A stretch of 64,000 nucleotides of DNA from Bacillus solitudinis (GTDB lineage Bacteria; Bacillota; Bacilli; Bacillales; Bacillaceae_D), in assembly GCF_002797395.1 (NCBI RefSeq), contig NZ_KZ454943.1, positions 1,848,308 through 1,912,307 on the forward strand, written 5' to 3'. A model generated the notes under the pieces. It made no database searches. It worked only from the letters and a program-made list of their open reading frames with translations, and was not told the DNA's origin. This document shows, piece by piece, positions 38,177 to 46,432 of the stretch. A program made the translations under genes and the position numbers. How positions within the stretch are numbered: the stretch's first letter is position 1; each line of letters begins with the position of its first letter.

Positions 38177-38555
38177 TATTGTTAGTTCCTTTCCCACTTA
38201 GGAGAAATGCTTGTAAACCAACTTCAATTTCTTGATCGGAATACCCCATCTCATGCATTCCTTTTACAAATTGTGAAATTTCCTCCTGCTTAAGTTCCTC
38301 GCGCATTTGCTGTAAAACCTCTTGTTCTTCTGTCACAAACGTTCCTTGGCCTCGTCTGGTTTCCACTATTCCCATCCCTTCTAACTCACGATATGTGCGC
38401 TGGACTGTATTTGGATTCACGCTAACCTGAATACCCATCTCTCTGACTGAAGGAAGCTTATCACCTGGTTTTAATTCTCCTCGCAAAATCTGTCTCTTAA
38501 TTCGTTCAGCAAGCTGAGTGTATATCGGCTGTGATGAGTGAAAAGTATCTGTCAT
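38169..38555 (-). CDS. GntR-family regulator, YtrA subfamily
   Basis: 128-residue repressor: winged-helix DNA-binding domain (residues 8-76, GDKLPSVREMGIQVSVNPNT then VQRTYRELEGMG) with only a short helical C-terminal dimerisation part, the YtrA pattern. It is the middle gene between the membrane subunit and the ATPase. It probably represses its own operon through the dyad at 39375-39402. Confidence 0.92.
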   Translation of the reverse strand: MTDTFHSSQPIYTQLAERIKRQILRGELKPGDKLPSVREMGIQVSVNPNTVQRTYRELEGMGIVETRRGQGTFVTEEQEVLQQMREELKQEEISQFVKGMHEMGYSDQEIEVGLQAFLLSGKGTNNND

Positions 38556-38558
38556 CGT

Positions 38559-39350
38559 TTACACCTCAACTTTTCGATCAAGCATCCAACATGATGCAAA
38601 AAATAACAAGAGCGCAACAATTCCTTCAAATACATAGTATCCAAAGTACAAAGTGATTTGCCCCGTTTCCGTCATTATTTCTCCACCATTTGAATCAATG
38701 TTTATAAATAAATCGGTAAGTAGCTTTGATATATCCATTTGCCCCCACATCGTCAGCGTGTCATACAAACCAGTCTCCATAAACTGTCCATAGAGCGCGG
38801 AGGTAATCACAAAAAGGACAAAGGTTGATATAAAGCTAAAAACCGTTCCAAGCTTGCGATTAAATAACAAGAAAATCATCCAAAAGAACATAAACCAAAC
38901 TGCAAAGTCAAGGGCAAGCAAGAATAGATGTATCCCCCCAACAACTGCCACATCCAAAACGTTTGACCAAGGTATTTGAATATCTGTTTCCAGAAAAGAA
39001 ATGGCCAGTAGTAACGTGGTGCCTGTTATCATCATTGTGGCAACCATTGCAACAATACCAGCAACAACTTTAGCTAACAAAAGCTGGGTGCCTGACATCG
39101 GTGTATGCAACCATAAATGGAGTTTCCTTTTTTCTGATTGTAGGCTATGGAGCAAATAATAAACCAAATAAAATACTTGTATACCTGTAGCAAAAACGGC
39201 CACACCAGCAACCGCTTCCCAAACAAAACCATGCCGATTACCCATATACATCGCAATCCCTAAAGCAACGATAAAAGCAATAACAGGCAATAAAAAAGCG
39301 GGGAGCCCAAGCCGCAGCTCCTTCTTTGTTAAATTCAACCAAGCTGACAT
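38559..39350 (-). CDS. ABC transporter membrane subunit
   Basis: 263-residue membrane protein with about six to seven TM helices, resembling ABC-2-type permeases of small GntR-controlled exporters. First gene of a three-gene operon (membrane subunit, GntR regulator, ATPase) with 3-bp and overlapping junctions. The substrate is unknown; cell-envelope stress or antibiotic export is typical for relatives. Confidence 0.85.
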   Translation of the reverse strand: MSAWLNLTKKELRLGLPAFLLPVIAFIVALGIAMYMGNRHGFVWEAVAGVAVFATGIQVFYLVYYLLHSLQSEKRKLHLWLHTPMSGTQLLLAKVVAGIVAMVATMMITGTTLLLAISFLETDIQIPWSNVLDVAVVGGIHLFLLALDFAVWFMFFWMIFLLFNRKLGTVFSFISTFVLFVITSALYGQFMETGLYDTLTMWGQMDISKLLTDLFINIDSNGGEIMTETGQITLYFGYYVFEGIVALLLFFASCWMLDRKVEV

Positions 39351-39374
39351 TAATAAAACCTCCTGTTAACTTTT

Positions 39375-39423
39375 TGTACTACTGTATTAACTACATAGTA
39401 CACTAATACAAAAATACAGTCAA
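39375..39423 (-). promoter_or_regulatory. Promoter and GntR operator of ABC operon
   Basis: Minus strand: -35 TTGACT (39423-39418), 17-bp spacer, -10 TACTAT (39400-39395). The dyad TGTACTA (39375-39381) / TAGTACA (39396-39402) overlaps the -10. A second dyad, ACTGTATT (39381-39388) / AATACAGT (39413-39420), brackets the promoter. This architecture fits autorepression by the YtrA-type regulator. Confidence 0.65.
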
Positions 39424-39517
39424 TGGGTTTTTACAATAATTTTCAAAAGTGAGAGAAAGTAGTTTTACAGCTTACATTTATCCGCTACAATAAATAATAA
39501 AAAGGAGGTTATTCGGG

Positions 39518-40129
39518 TTGGGTAAATATACAATTAGACCTTATACGATTGACGATTTTGAAGGCCTCCTTGATGTTCAAAAGGAAGCCTTTCCCCCACC
39601 ATTTCCAGAGGAACTTTGGTGGAGCCGGGAACAAATACAAGCTCATTTTGAGACATTTCCTGAGGGTGCTCTTCTTGCGGAAGATGACGGCATCATTGTT
39701 GGTTCAGCAACCTCTTTACTGATTGCATTTAATGGAGAGTCTCATACATGGGAAGAAGTTGCGGATCGTGGCTATATTCGTAATAGTCATAACTCTAATG
39801 GTGAGAGTCTATACGGAATTGATGTATGTGTTCGCCCAAGCTACCGAGGACAGGGTGTCGCGAAAGCTCTTTATGAAGCTAGAAAAGAAACGGTCAAACA
39901 ATTGGGACTAAAACGATTTCTTGCTGGCTGCCGCATTCCAAATTTTCACGAATATGCTCATAAGATGAACGTAGAGGATTATATTGAGGCGGTAACCAGA
40001 GGGAGCATTCACGATTTAGTGCTCTCTTTTATGTTAAAGCGTGGATTAACAGTCGTTCAACCATTACCTAACTACTTAGCTGATGAAGAATCACTCAATT
40101 ATGCTGTATTGGTTGAGTGGAGGCCATAA
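39518..40129 (+). CDS. GNAT-family N-acetyltransferase
   Basis: 203-residue acetyltransferase with the acetyl-CoA binding motif VRPSYRGQGVAKALYEARKE near 109-128. The N-terminal YTIRPYTIDDFEGLLDVQK is also typical. Start codon TTG at 39518 with AAAGGAGG 9 bp upstream. Substrate unknown. It is followed by a degenerate repeat tract. Confidence 0.88.
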   Translation: MGKYTIRPYTIDDFEGLLDVQKEAFPPPFPEELWWSREQIQAHFETFPEGALLAEDDGIIVGSATSLLIAFNGESHTWEEVADRGYIRNSHNSNGESLYGIDVCVRPSYRGQGVAKALYEARKETVKQLGLKRFLAGCRIPNFHEYAHKMNVEDYIEAVTRGSIHDLVLSFMLKRGLTVVQPLPNYLADEESLNYAVLVEWRP

Positions 40130-40161
40130 GTTAGCACGTTTAAGCCAGAATTCAGCTTTCT

Positions 40162-40281
40162 TTCGGCAACTCTGACCAGAATATCGGTAACTTCCTGGGC
40201 TTTTCGGCAAGTTTACACCTTTTTTCGGCAACTCTCGCTTTTCGCTACCTTTGGCCCGGTTATCAACTTCCCGATCGTTTC
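40162..40281. repeat. Degenerate 20-21 bp tandem repeats
   Basis: The core TTTCGGCAACTYT recurs with TCGG (or its variant) at 40164, 40185, 40205, 40226, 40243 and 40264, spacing 17-21 bp. The first four copies are clear and the last two degraded. It lies between convergent genes and is not coding. Confidence 0.6.
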
Positions 40282-40293
40282 AAGAACTCACCA

Positions 40294-40324
40294 AAAAAAG
40301 GCCCACTTTGGCGAAAGTGGCCTC
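40294..40324 (-). terminator. Terminator of the xyl operon
   Basis: AGGCC(C)ACTTT pairs with AAAGTGGCCT around GGCG with one bulged C; seven T residues follow on the minus strand. It lies 6 bp after the dehydrogenase stop. Confidence 0.85.
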
Positions 40325-40329
40325 TCTTT

Positions 40330-41319
40330 TTAAATATTTATACGGCTTCCTGTTCTTAATGCCTCGTAGCAAGCATCAATTACCCGCATATTTCCAAGCG
40401 TATTTTCGGTTGTGTAAGAAGGCTCCGAATCTGTCAGAATAGCTTCAGAGAAATGCTCAATTTGAAGGGCATATTGGTCAGCAATGATTTTTTCAGTACG
40501 TTGTTCAGCAGCGGTGTGAACCACTACCAAACCTTCCCCATTTTGAATATCTGGACGGAATGCGCGTGGCACTGAAATCGTTCCTTTCGTCCCGATAACT
40601 TCATATTCATTTTGATTAGTCATCTTCACACTACTCTTAAATGTTGCATGAACGCCGTTTGCCATTTTCATATAGGCGAAAAGAGACGTGTCAACGACGC
40701 CGTCGATAGCTATATCGCCGTCGACTCGAACATATTTAGGTTCTGAACCTAAAATCTTCCGAGTTACATGGACACAGTAGCAGCCAACATCATATAAACT
40801 TCCGCCACCTTTATTCGGATCGAGGCGAATGTTTCCTGTTCCGTCCTCAAGATAAAAGGTAAAGCTTGAATTCATTGTTTTCACTTCACCAATTTCACCA
40901 GATGCAATAATCTCACGTACTCGCTCATGTTGCGGGTGAAATTGATACATGAATGCTTCCATAAACTTCACATTTCCCTCTTGGCAATCAGCAACCATTT
41001 CTGCTGTTTCATCCACTGTTAATGCGGCCGGCTTCTCACAAAGAACATGCTTTCCTTGCTCAGCTGCTTTTTTTACCCACTCTTTATGTAAATGGTTAGG
41101 AAGTGGAATATAGACAGCATCAACCGCAGGATCTCCTAGAAGTTCTTCGTAGCTTGAATAAACAGTAGGAATATTCAGCCTCTTTGCTACTTCTTGCACG
41201 TTTGGGTTTGGACTTGCTATCGCAACTACCTCGGCATTTTTTGCTCGGTGAATTGCTGGAATTACCTGATTTTGCCCAATTTGAGCTGTGCTAATAATTC
41301 CCCATTTAAGCTTTACCAT
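40330..41319 (-). CDS. Gfo/Idh/MocA family dehydrogenase
   Basis: NAD(P)-dependent sugar dehydrogenase-like protein, 329 residues. The Rossmann N-terminus (WGIISTAQIGQNQVIPAI) is followed by the EKP catalytic Lys motif in HVLCEKPAA near 92-100 and a C-terminal alpha/beta domain. It is the third gene of xylA-xylB-dehydrogenase, 26 bp after xylB, so a role in pentose (for example D-xylose) oxidation or in handling a related sugar is likely, though inferred. Confidence 0.9.
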   Translation of the reverse strand: MVKLKWGIISTAQIGQNQVIPAIHRAKNAEVVAIASPNPNVQEVAKRLNIPTVYSSYEELLGDPAVDAVYIPLPNHLHKEWVKKAAEQGKHVLCEKPAALTVDETAEMVADCQEGNVKFMEAFMYQFHPQHERVREIIASGEIGEVKTMNSSFTFYLEDGTGNIRLDPNKGGGSLYDVGCYCVHVTRKILGSEPKYVRVDGDIAIDGVVDTSLFAYMKMANGVHATFKSSVKMTNQNEYEVIGTKGTISVPRAFRPDIQNGEGLVVVHTAAEQRTEKIIADQYALQIEHFSEAILTDSEPSYTTENTLGNMRVIDACYEALRTGSRINI

Positions 41320-41345
41320 AAAAAATGTCCTCCTACTTGTATCAA

Positions 41346-42845
41346 CTATTTACGAAACGCTTGGACACGCTCGTTTAATTCTTTTGTGTCTTGATAAACT
41401 TCTTTATAAATAGAGAATAACTCTGCGTAGCGCTCTACAGCTTCTGGGTTTGGTTGATATGTTTTTACAACATCGAGCCAAACGTTCGCACATTGCTCTA
41501 ATGATTCATACCAGCCACATCCGTAAGCTGCTAGCATCGCTGCTCCCACACCTGGTCCTTGTTCACTTGCCATCTTTTGAACCTCAGCATTAAAGATATC
41601 CGCCTGCATTTGTAGCCACGTTTCATTTTTTGCTCCACCACCGATTGAAACAATTGTATCGATTCTTTTGCCGCCTTCTCTGAAAATTTCAATAGATTCA
41701 CAGAGTGAGAATGTAATCCCTTCAAAAATTGCTCGGACAAAGTCCTTTCTTTCATGAGAGGCATCCATCCCAATGAAACTCGCTCGAATCACAGAATCAG
41801 CATGTGGTGTTCTCTCACCGACAAGATATGGTGTGAACAATAGCCCATTTGAGCCAATCGGAACGGAACCTACGTCTTTGACGAGATTCTCAAAATCCTC
41901 ATCTGCTGCGAATACATCCTTAAACCAGCTTAAACTATAACCAGCTGCTAGCGTCACACCCATTGTATAATAAGCATCCTCTTCACCGTGGTTAAAATAG
42001 TGAACTTTCCCTTCAAAATCTAAATCACTTGATGGTTCATAGGATAGGACCACACCTGATGTCCCAATACTACAAAGGGTTTTTCCGACAGATAAAATTC
42101 CCGAACCGATCGCACCACATGCGTTATCAGCTCCCCCTGCAAAGACCTTCGTTTCCGTTGACAGCCCCGATTCTTCTGCGAAGTTAGCTGAAATGGTCCC
42201 AATATTAGCATGGGACTCCACTAAAGGAGGACAAATGGTCACATCAAGGCCGAGCTTTTCACACATTTCGGCACTCCATGTTTTTTCGCTAATGTTTAAT
42301 AATAATGTTCCTGCCGCATCGGAGTAATCCATATGAAGTTCACCTGTCATACGGAACCGCAAATAATCTTTTGGTAAAACAAACACCGCTGTTTTACTGA
42401 GGATTTCAGGCTCATTTTCTTTTACCCAGAGAATTTTCGGCAGTGTGAATCCTTCTAATGCTGGATTCTTTGTATACTGTAGTAACTTCTCCTCACCAAT
42501 GGTTTCGTAAATCTCTTTACACTGCTTCGTAGTACGGGTGTCGTTCCACAAAATGGCAGGTCTTTGAACTTGGTAATCCTGATTTAATAGAACAAGTCCA
42601 TGCATTTGTCCCGAAAAGCTAACCCCTTCTATCTTCTCTGCAATATCACGATTTTCCTGCACAATTTCTTGTAAAGCTAGCTTTGTTTTCTCTACCCATT
42701 CCTCTGGATCTTGTTCACTATAGCCTGACTTCTCTTGGATTAACGGATATGATTTCGATGATTCCTTTATAACTTGCCCTTGTTTATTCATTAGCATAAC
42801 TTTAACAGCACTTGTTCCTAAGTCAATTCCAACTACATAACTCAT
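41346..42845 (-). CDS. xylB: Xylulokinase
   Basis: FGGY-family kinase phosphorylating D-xylulose to xylulose-5-phosphate. It has 499 residues: N-terminal YVVGIDLGTSAVKVML, the substrate motif SFSGQMHGLV near 74-83, and the C-terminal ATP-binding SIGGGAKNETWLQMQADIFN near 393-412. AAGGAGG precedes the ATG. Downstream of xylA beyond an intergenic hairpin. Confidence 0.97.
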   Translation of the reverse strand: MSYVVGIDLGTSAVKVMLMNKQGQVIKESSKSYPLIQEKSGYSEQDPEEWVEKTKLALQEIVQENRDIAEKIEGVSFSGQMHGLVLLNQDYQVQRPAILWNDTRTTKQCKEIYETIGEEKLLQYTKNPALEGFTLPKILWVKENEPEILSKTAVFVLPKDYLRFRMTGELHMDYSDAAGTLLLNISEKTWSAEMCEKLGLDVTICPPLVESHANIGTISANFAEESGLSTETKVFAGGADNACGAIGSGILSVGKTLCSIGTSGVVLSYEPSSDLDFEGKVHYFNHGEEDAYYTMGVTLAAGYSLSWFKDVFAADEDFENLVKDVGSVPIGSNGLLFTPYLVGERTPHADSVIRASFIGMDASHERKDFVRAIFEGITFSLCESIEIFREGGKRIDTIVSIGGGAKNETWLQMQADIFNAEVQKMASEQGPGVGAAMLAAYGCGWYESLEQCANVWLDVVKTYQPNPEAVERYAELFSIYKEVYQDTKELNERVQAFRK

Positions 42846-42887
42846 TTACTCTCCTCCTTGGTTATGAAAAACTTCACTGTGTGGATA

Positions 42888-42925
42888 AAAAAGTGCTGGA
42901 GATAGAAGCTCATCCAGCACTTTTT
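42888..42925 (-). terminator. Intergenic terminator-like hairpin between xylA and xylB
   Basis: Perfect 13-bp stem AAAAAGTGCTGGA with 42913-42925; an AT-rich stretch with four T residues continues on the minus strand. Located 11 bp after the xylA stop and 43 bp before xylB. It probably lowers xylB expression relative to xylA. Confidence 0.75.
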
Positions 42926-42935
42926 ATATGATAGC

Positions 42936-44252
42936 TTAAACTAAGCCAAGTAAATATTGGTTAATTACAGCTTTAATACGTTCTTGTCTGCCAGAACGGT
43001 TTTTGATTGGCTCAAGACCTAATGCGTACTCTTCAAGCTTTTTAAGGTCTGTCTTTCCTTCGACAATGTCCTTACCAATTCCTTCAGTAAATGATTGATA
43101 ACGGTCTGAAATGATATCTTCAAAGACATTATCCTCAATTAATTTGCTTGCAACTTTTAAACCAATCGCAAATGTATCCATACCTGCAATGTGTGCATGG
43201 AATAAGTCATCTGTATCAAATGACGCTCTACGTACTTTCGCATCAAAGTTCAAGCCACCCGTTCCTAATCCACCATTTTTAAGAATTTCGTACATTGCCA
43301 GTGTTGTAGAGTATAAATCTTGTGGGAATTCATCCGTATCCCAACCAATTAGTGTATCACCTTGGTTTGCATCCACAGAACCTAACATGCCGTTAATACG
43401 TGCCACTCTTAGTTCGTGCTCAAACGTATGACCTGCTAGTGTTGCATGATTTGCTTCAATATTAAATTTAAACGTTTTGTCTAAGTCATATGTTTTTAAG
43501 AAACCGATTCCTGTAGCCACATCAAAGTCATACTGATGCTTCGTTGGCTCTTGTGGTTTTGGTTCAATTAAGAATTGCGCACCGAAACCAATTTCGTTCG
43601 CATAATCCTTCGCCATGTGGAAAAAGCGTGCAAGATTATCAAGCTCAAGCTTCATATCTGTATTTAAAAGCGTATCATAGCCTTCACGACCTCCCCAGAA
43701 TACATAGTTTTCTGAGCCTAGCTCTTTACCAACTTCCAAACCTTTTTTTACTTTTGCTGCTGCGTAAGCAAATACATCTGCATTGCTTGACGTTGCCGCA
43801 CCATGTACCCAACGAGGGTGTGTGAACATGTTAGCAGTGTTCCAAAGAAGCTTCACTTTGCTTGTTTTCATGTAATCTTTAACCATTGCAACGATTACAT
43901 CAAGATCTTCATTTGTTTTCTTTAACGTATCAGATTCAGGAGCAATATCAAAGTCATGAAAGCAGAAATAGGGAACCCCTAATTTTTCGAAAAATTCGAA
44001 AGCCGCTTCAACACGTGCTTTCGCGAGGTCTAATCCATTTAAGCGGTCCCAACCACGAACCATTGTCCCCGATCCGAATGGATCAGACCCATCAGCGGTG
44101 AATGTATGCCAATAAGCCACCGAGAATCGAAGCAGCTCTTCCATTGTTTTTCCATTCACAACCTCAGTTGGGTTATAATGTTTAAAAGCAAATTCACTTT
44201 TTGATGTTGGACCTTCGAATTTAATATTACTGATGTTTTCAAAATACGCCAT
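42936..44252 (-). CDS. xylA: Xylose isomerase
   Basis: Metal-dependent isomerase converting D-xylose to D-xylulose. It has 438 residues of the class II type: the catalytic His segment [10 protein letters not shown] near 97-106, [16 protein letters not shown] near 183-198, metal-binding [16 protein letters not shown] near 228-243, and NFDAKVRR near 333. AGGAGG precedes the ATG. Divergent from xylR. Confidence 0.97.
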   Translation of the reverse strand: MAYFENISNIKFEGPTSKSEFAFKHYNPTEVVNGKTMEELLRFSVAYWHTFTADGSDPFGSGTMVRGWDRLNGLDLAKARVEAAFEFFEKLGVPYFCFHDFDIAPESDTLKKTNEDLDVIVAMVKDYMKTSKVKLLWNTANMFTHPRWVHGAATSSNADVFAYAAAKVKKGLEVGKELGSENYVFWGGREGYDTLLNTDMKLELDNLARFFHMAKDYANEIGFGAQFLIEPKPQEPTKHQYDFDVATGIGFLKTYDLDKTFKFNIEANHATLAGHTFEHELRVARINGMLGSVDANQGDTLIGWDTDEFPQDLYSTTLAMYEILKNGGLGTGGLNFDAKVRRASFDTDDLFHAHIAGMDTFAIGLKVASKLIEDNVFEDIISDRYQSFTEGIGKDIVEGKTDLKKLEEYALGLEPIKNRSGRQERIKAVINQYLLGLV

Positions 44253-44313
44253 TTTTATTCCTCCATTATGAGTTTTATTTTAACCAAGTTAGTATTAGTT
44301 GATGTTGTCTCTA

Positions 44314-44329
44314 ATGTTACCGCTTTCTT
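44314..44329 (-). promoter_or_regulatory. cre-like site in xylA leader
   Basis: The minus strand reads AAGAAAGCGGTAACAT, matching the cre consensus with one mismatch. It lies about 30-45 bp downstream of the predicted xylA start, where bound CcpA would block elongation. Confidence 0.5.
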
Positions 44330-44365
44330 TGAAGCTTTTTAAGTAATGCTCTTACCTTCTCTCGT

Positions 44366-44394
44366 ATTATAACAACCTAAACTTAGTTTGTCTA
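44366..44394 (-). promoter_or_regulatory. xylA promoter
   Basis: Minus strand: -35 TAGACA (44394-44389), 17-bp spacer, -10 TATAAT (44371-44366). Confidence 0.75.
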
Positions 44395-44411
44395 TTCAAT
44401 AAACTAAGTTT
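44379..44411. promoter_or_regulatory. xylO operator for XylR
   Basis: Perfect 11-bp inverted repeat AAACTTAGTTT / AAACTAAGTTT with an 11-bp centre. It overlaps the -35 elements of both divergent promoters and resembles the xyl operators of Bacillus. Confidence 0.88.
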
Positions 44412-44416
44412 ATATT
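44388..44416 (+). promoter_or_regulatory. xylR promoter
   Basis: Plus strand: -35 TTGTCT (44388-44393), 17-bp spacer, -10 TATATT (44411-44416), embedded in xylO, so XylR should also limit its own synthesis. Confidence 0.6.
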
Positions 44417-44484
44417 ATAATTAATTAAACTATTTTTTAAAAATTCATGTCTTATAAAAGGCATATTTAAATTAGGTGAAAAAA

Positions 44485-45669
44485 ATGAAAATTTCAATGA
44501 ATCAACATTTAGTAAAACTAAGCAATAAATCACTCGTTTTAACGATTATTAAAGAACAGGCTCCCTTGTCGCGTGCTGAGATTTCGCAACGTTCTGGTTT
44601 AAATAAAGGAACTGTTTCTTCACTCGTTCAGGAGCTCCTTGAAGAACAACTCTGCTTTGAATCTGGCCCCGGAGAATCCAGTGGAGGGAGACGTCCTGTA
44701 ATGCTTCTATTTAATCAACAGGCCGGCTATTCAATTGGTATTGATTTAGGTGTTAATTATATTCTAGGCTTACTTACAGATTTACAAGGAAATATCGTTC
44801 ACGAGAAAAAAGTGAGCAATCCTTCCACCCGTCCACATTCTATATTAAAAGCTATTAACACTCTTATTCGTGAGCTTTTAGATAACGCACCTTCAAGTCA
44901 CTACGGGGTGGTCGGGATTGGAATTGGCGTCCCTGGCGTTGTGGACAATAAAGGTACTGTGTTGCTTGCCCCCAATTTAGGGTGGAAAAATGTTCACCTA
45001 AAAGAAGGAGTTGAAGAAACGTTTCAACTGCCAGTATTAATTGAAAATGAAGCAAAGGCAGGCGCTTACGGAGAAAGTCAGTTTGGCTCTGGCCAGCTTA
45101 GTGAAAACTTAATTTACGTAAGTGCAGGAACAGGAATCGGAATCGGGATTATTCTAAAGGGAGAGCTTTACCGGGGCGTGAATGGCTTTTCCGGAGAAAT
45201 GGGTCATATGACGATTGATATTAATGGTCCTACGTGTCGATGTGGAAATAGAGGTTGCTGGGAGCTATACTCTTCTGAACAAGCATTGTTATTAAAGGCT
45301 CAAGCTATCTTGCCTACTACAGTTAAAGACAACATAACTTTGGAATTACTATTAAAAGAAGCAAAGAGTAACCATCAAGAGGTAATAGAATTATTCCATG
45401 AGATAGGAACTTTACTCGGCGTTGGGATCAATACAATTGTTAATACATTTAACCCTCATCGAGTTATTATTGGCAACCGTTTAGCTGAAGCCAAAGAGTG
45501 GTTACGGGAACCTATTGAGCAACTAATTGCTCAAAATTATTTTCAATTTCAACGTGAAAATCTTGAAATTAGCTTTTCAACTCTAACGGTTCATGCAACA
45601 GCACTCGGAATGGCTGCCTTCTCAAATGAACAATTTTTAAAGGCAGATTACCAAGAAATTGAGTCTTAA
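44485..45669 (+). CDS. xylR: Xylose-responsive ROK-family repressor
   Basis: Repressor of the xyl genes, released by D-xylose. The 394 residues comprise an N-terminal winged helix (LSRAEISQRSGLNKGTVSSL near 29-48), a ROK domain beginning YSIGIDLGVNYILG, ExGH-type GEMGHM near 236, and the zinc-type CRCGNRGCWE motif. The start is the ATG at 44485 with AGGTG 6 bp upstream; a GTG at 44476 belongs to the ribosome site. Confidence 0.94.
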   Translation: MKISMNQHLVKLSNKSLVLTIIKEQAPLSRAEISQRSGLNKGTVSSLVQELLEEQLCFESGPGESSGGRRPVMLLFNQQAGYSIGIDLGVNYILGLLTDLQGNIVHEKKVSNPSTRPHSILKAINTLIRELLDNAPSSHYGVVGIGIGVPGVVDNKGTVLLAPNLGWKNVHLKEGVEETFQLPVLIENEAKAGAYGESQFGSGQLSENLIYVSAGTGIGIGIILKGELYRGVNGFSGEMGHMTIDINGPTCRCGNRGCWELYSSEQALLLKAQAILPTTVKDNITLELLLKEAKSNHQEVIELFHEIGTLLGVGINTIVNTFNPHRVIIGNRLAEAKEWLREPIEQLIAQNYFQFQRENLEISFSTLTVHATALGMAAFSNEQFLKADYQEIES

Positions 45670-45733
45670 TAGCTCGTTCCCAAATGGGCGCCTTGGGCAT
45701 CTATTTTATTTTCCATATGCTTGCCTAAAGGAC

Positions 45734-45766
45734 ACTGATAAAGGTAAAAATCTTATCTTTATCAGT
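45734..45766. terminator. Bidirectional terminator xylR / ywdI
   Basis: ACTGATAAAG (45734-45743) pairs with CTTTATCAGT (45757-45766); the stem extends through AAAGGA/TCCTTT across one mismatch. Confidence 0.7.
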
Positions 45767-45781
45767 TCCTTTCAAAAGTTC

Positions 45782-46051
45782 TTAAAAATCTAATAAGCTT
45801 CCACTATTCTCCTTTTCCTTATAAGGCTTCGACGGGGCATGAACAATAGAAGGCGATGTTGACTCAACTCTAACCTGAGGTTGGCTCACCGGCTGGGATT
45901 GTGCCTTCTCATCTTTTAAAAGCTGACAATAGGCTTCAATTATTGCAACACTTTCTTTTACCGTTTGCTTGTCAGATCGGTCAATCGCTTGCTCTAAACG
46001 GTCCATTTGTTTCTTCATTTGTGCTGAAATCTGCTTAACTGAAACATTCAT
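45782..46051 (-). CDS. ywdI: YwdI family protein (DUF5327)
   Basis: 89-residue protein of unknown function matching YwdI: a helical N-terminal half (VKQISAQMKKQMDRLEQAI, then IEAYCQLL) and a disordered, Pro/Ser-rich tail ending GSLLDF. The start ATG has GAGGTG 6 bp upstream. Last gene of a minus-strand series starting at amtB. In Bacillus subtilis ywdI lies near ung, which is 10 kb away here. Confidence 0.8.
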   Translation of the reverse strand: MNVSVKQISAQMKKQMDRLEQAIDRSDKQTVKESVAIIEAYCQLLKDEKAQSQPVSQPQVRVESTSPSIVHAPSKPYKEKENSGSLLDF

Positions 46052-46122
46052 TTCGTACACCTCGTTCTTCCCTGATTATCCCTCTAATATAGCATAAAGA
46101 ACGCAGAAAAGAACAACCGGAA

Positions 46123-46389
46123 TCAAGGTTGTCCGTTTCTTCGCTTTTTAGTTGAGGAAAAAATTGCTTTTATTCCTGCAATGTTTACACCTTGCTCAAT
46201 GTACGATTTAATTTCATGAAATCGCTCAATATCCTCGAGTGAAAACATACGCTGATTTCCATCATTTCGCATCGGCTTAATTAACCCTTGCTCTTCATAG
46301 TAGCGTATTTGTCTTGCAGTTAATTTGGTCATATCCATGACGACTCGAATTGGAAAACACGCCTGCTCCCGTGGAATGTTCCGCTTCAC
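46123..46389 (-). CDS. GlnR-like MerR regulator lacking the C-terminal tail
   Basis: 88-residue MerR-family DNA-binding protein. FPIRVVMDMTKLTARQIRYY and EEQGLIKP followed by GNQRMFSLEDIERFHEIKSY and IEQGVNIAGIKAIF parallel GlnR of Bacillus subtilis almost residue by residue, including the dimer region. It ends shortly after (SSTKKRRNGQP), so the ~45-residue C-terminal part through which feedback-inhibited glutamine synthetase controls GlnR is missing. It is downstream of amtB, so a role in nitrogen control is likely, but its signal input must differ. Confidence 0.85.
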   Translation of the reverse strand: MKRNIPREQACFPIRVVMDMTKLTARQIRYYEEQGLIKPMRNDGNQRMFSLEDIERFHEIKSYIEQGVNIAGIKAIFSSTKKRRNGQP

Positions 46390-46432
46390 TAGCCCTCCCC
46401 TCCTCCTACATCAAAAGGCCTCAGTTTTAAGA

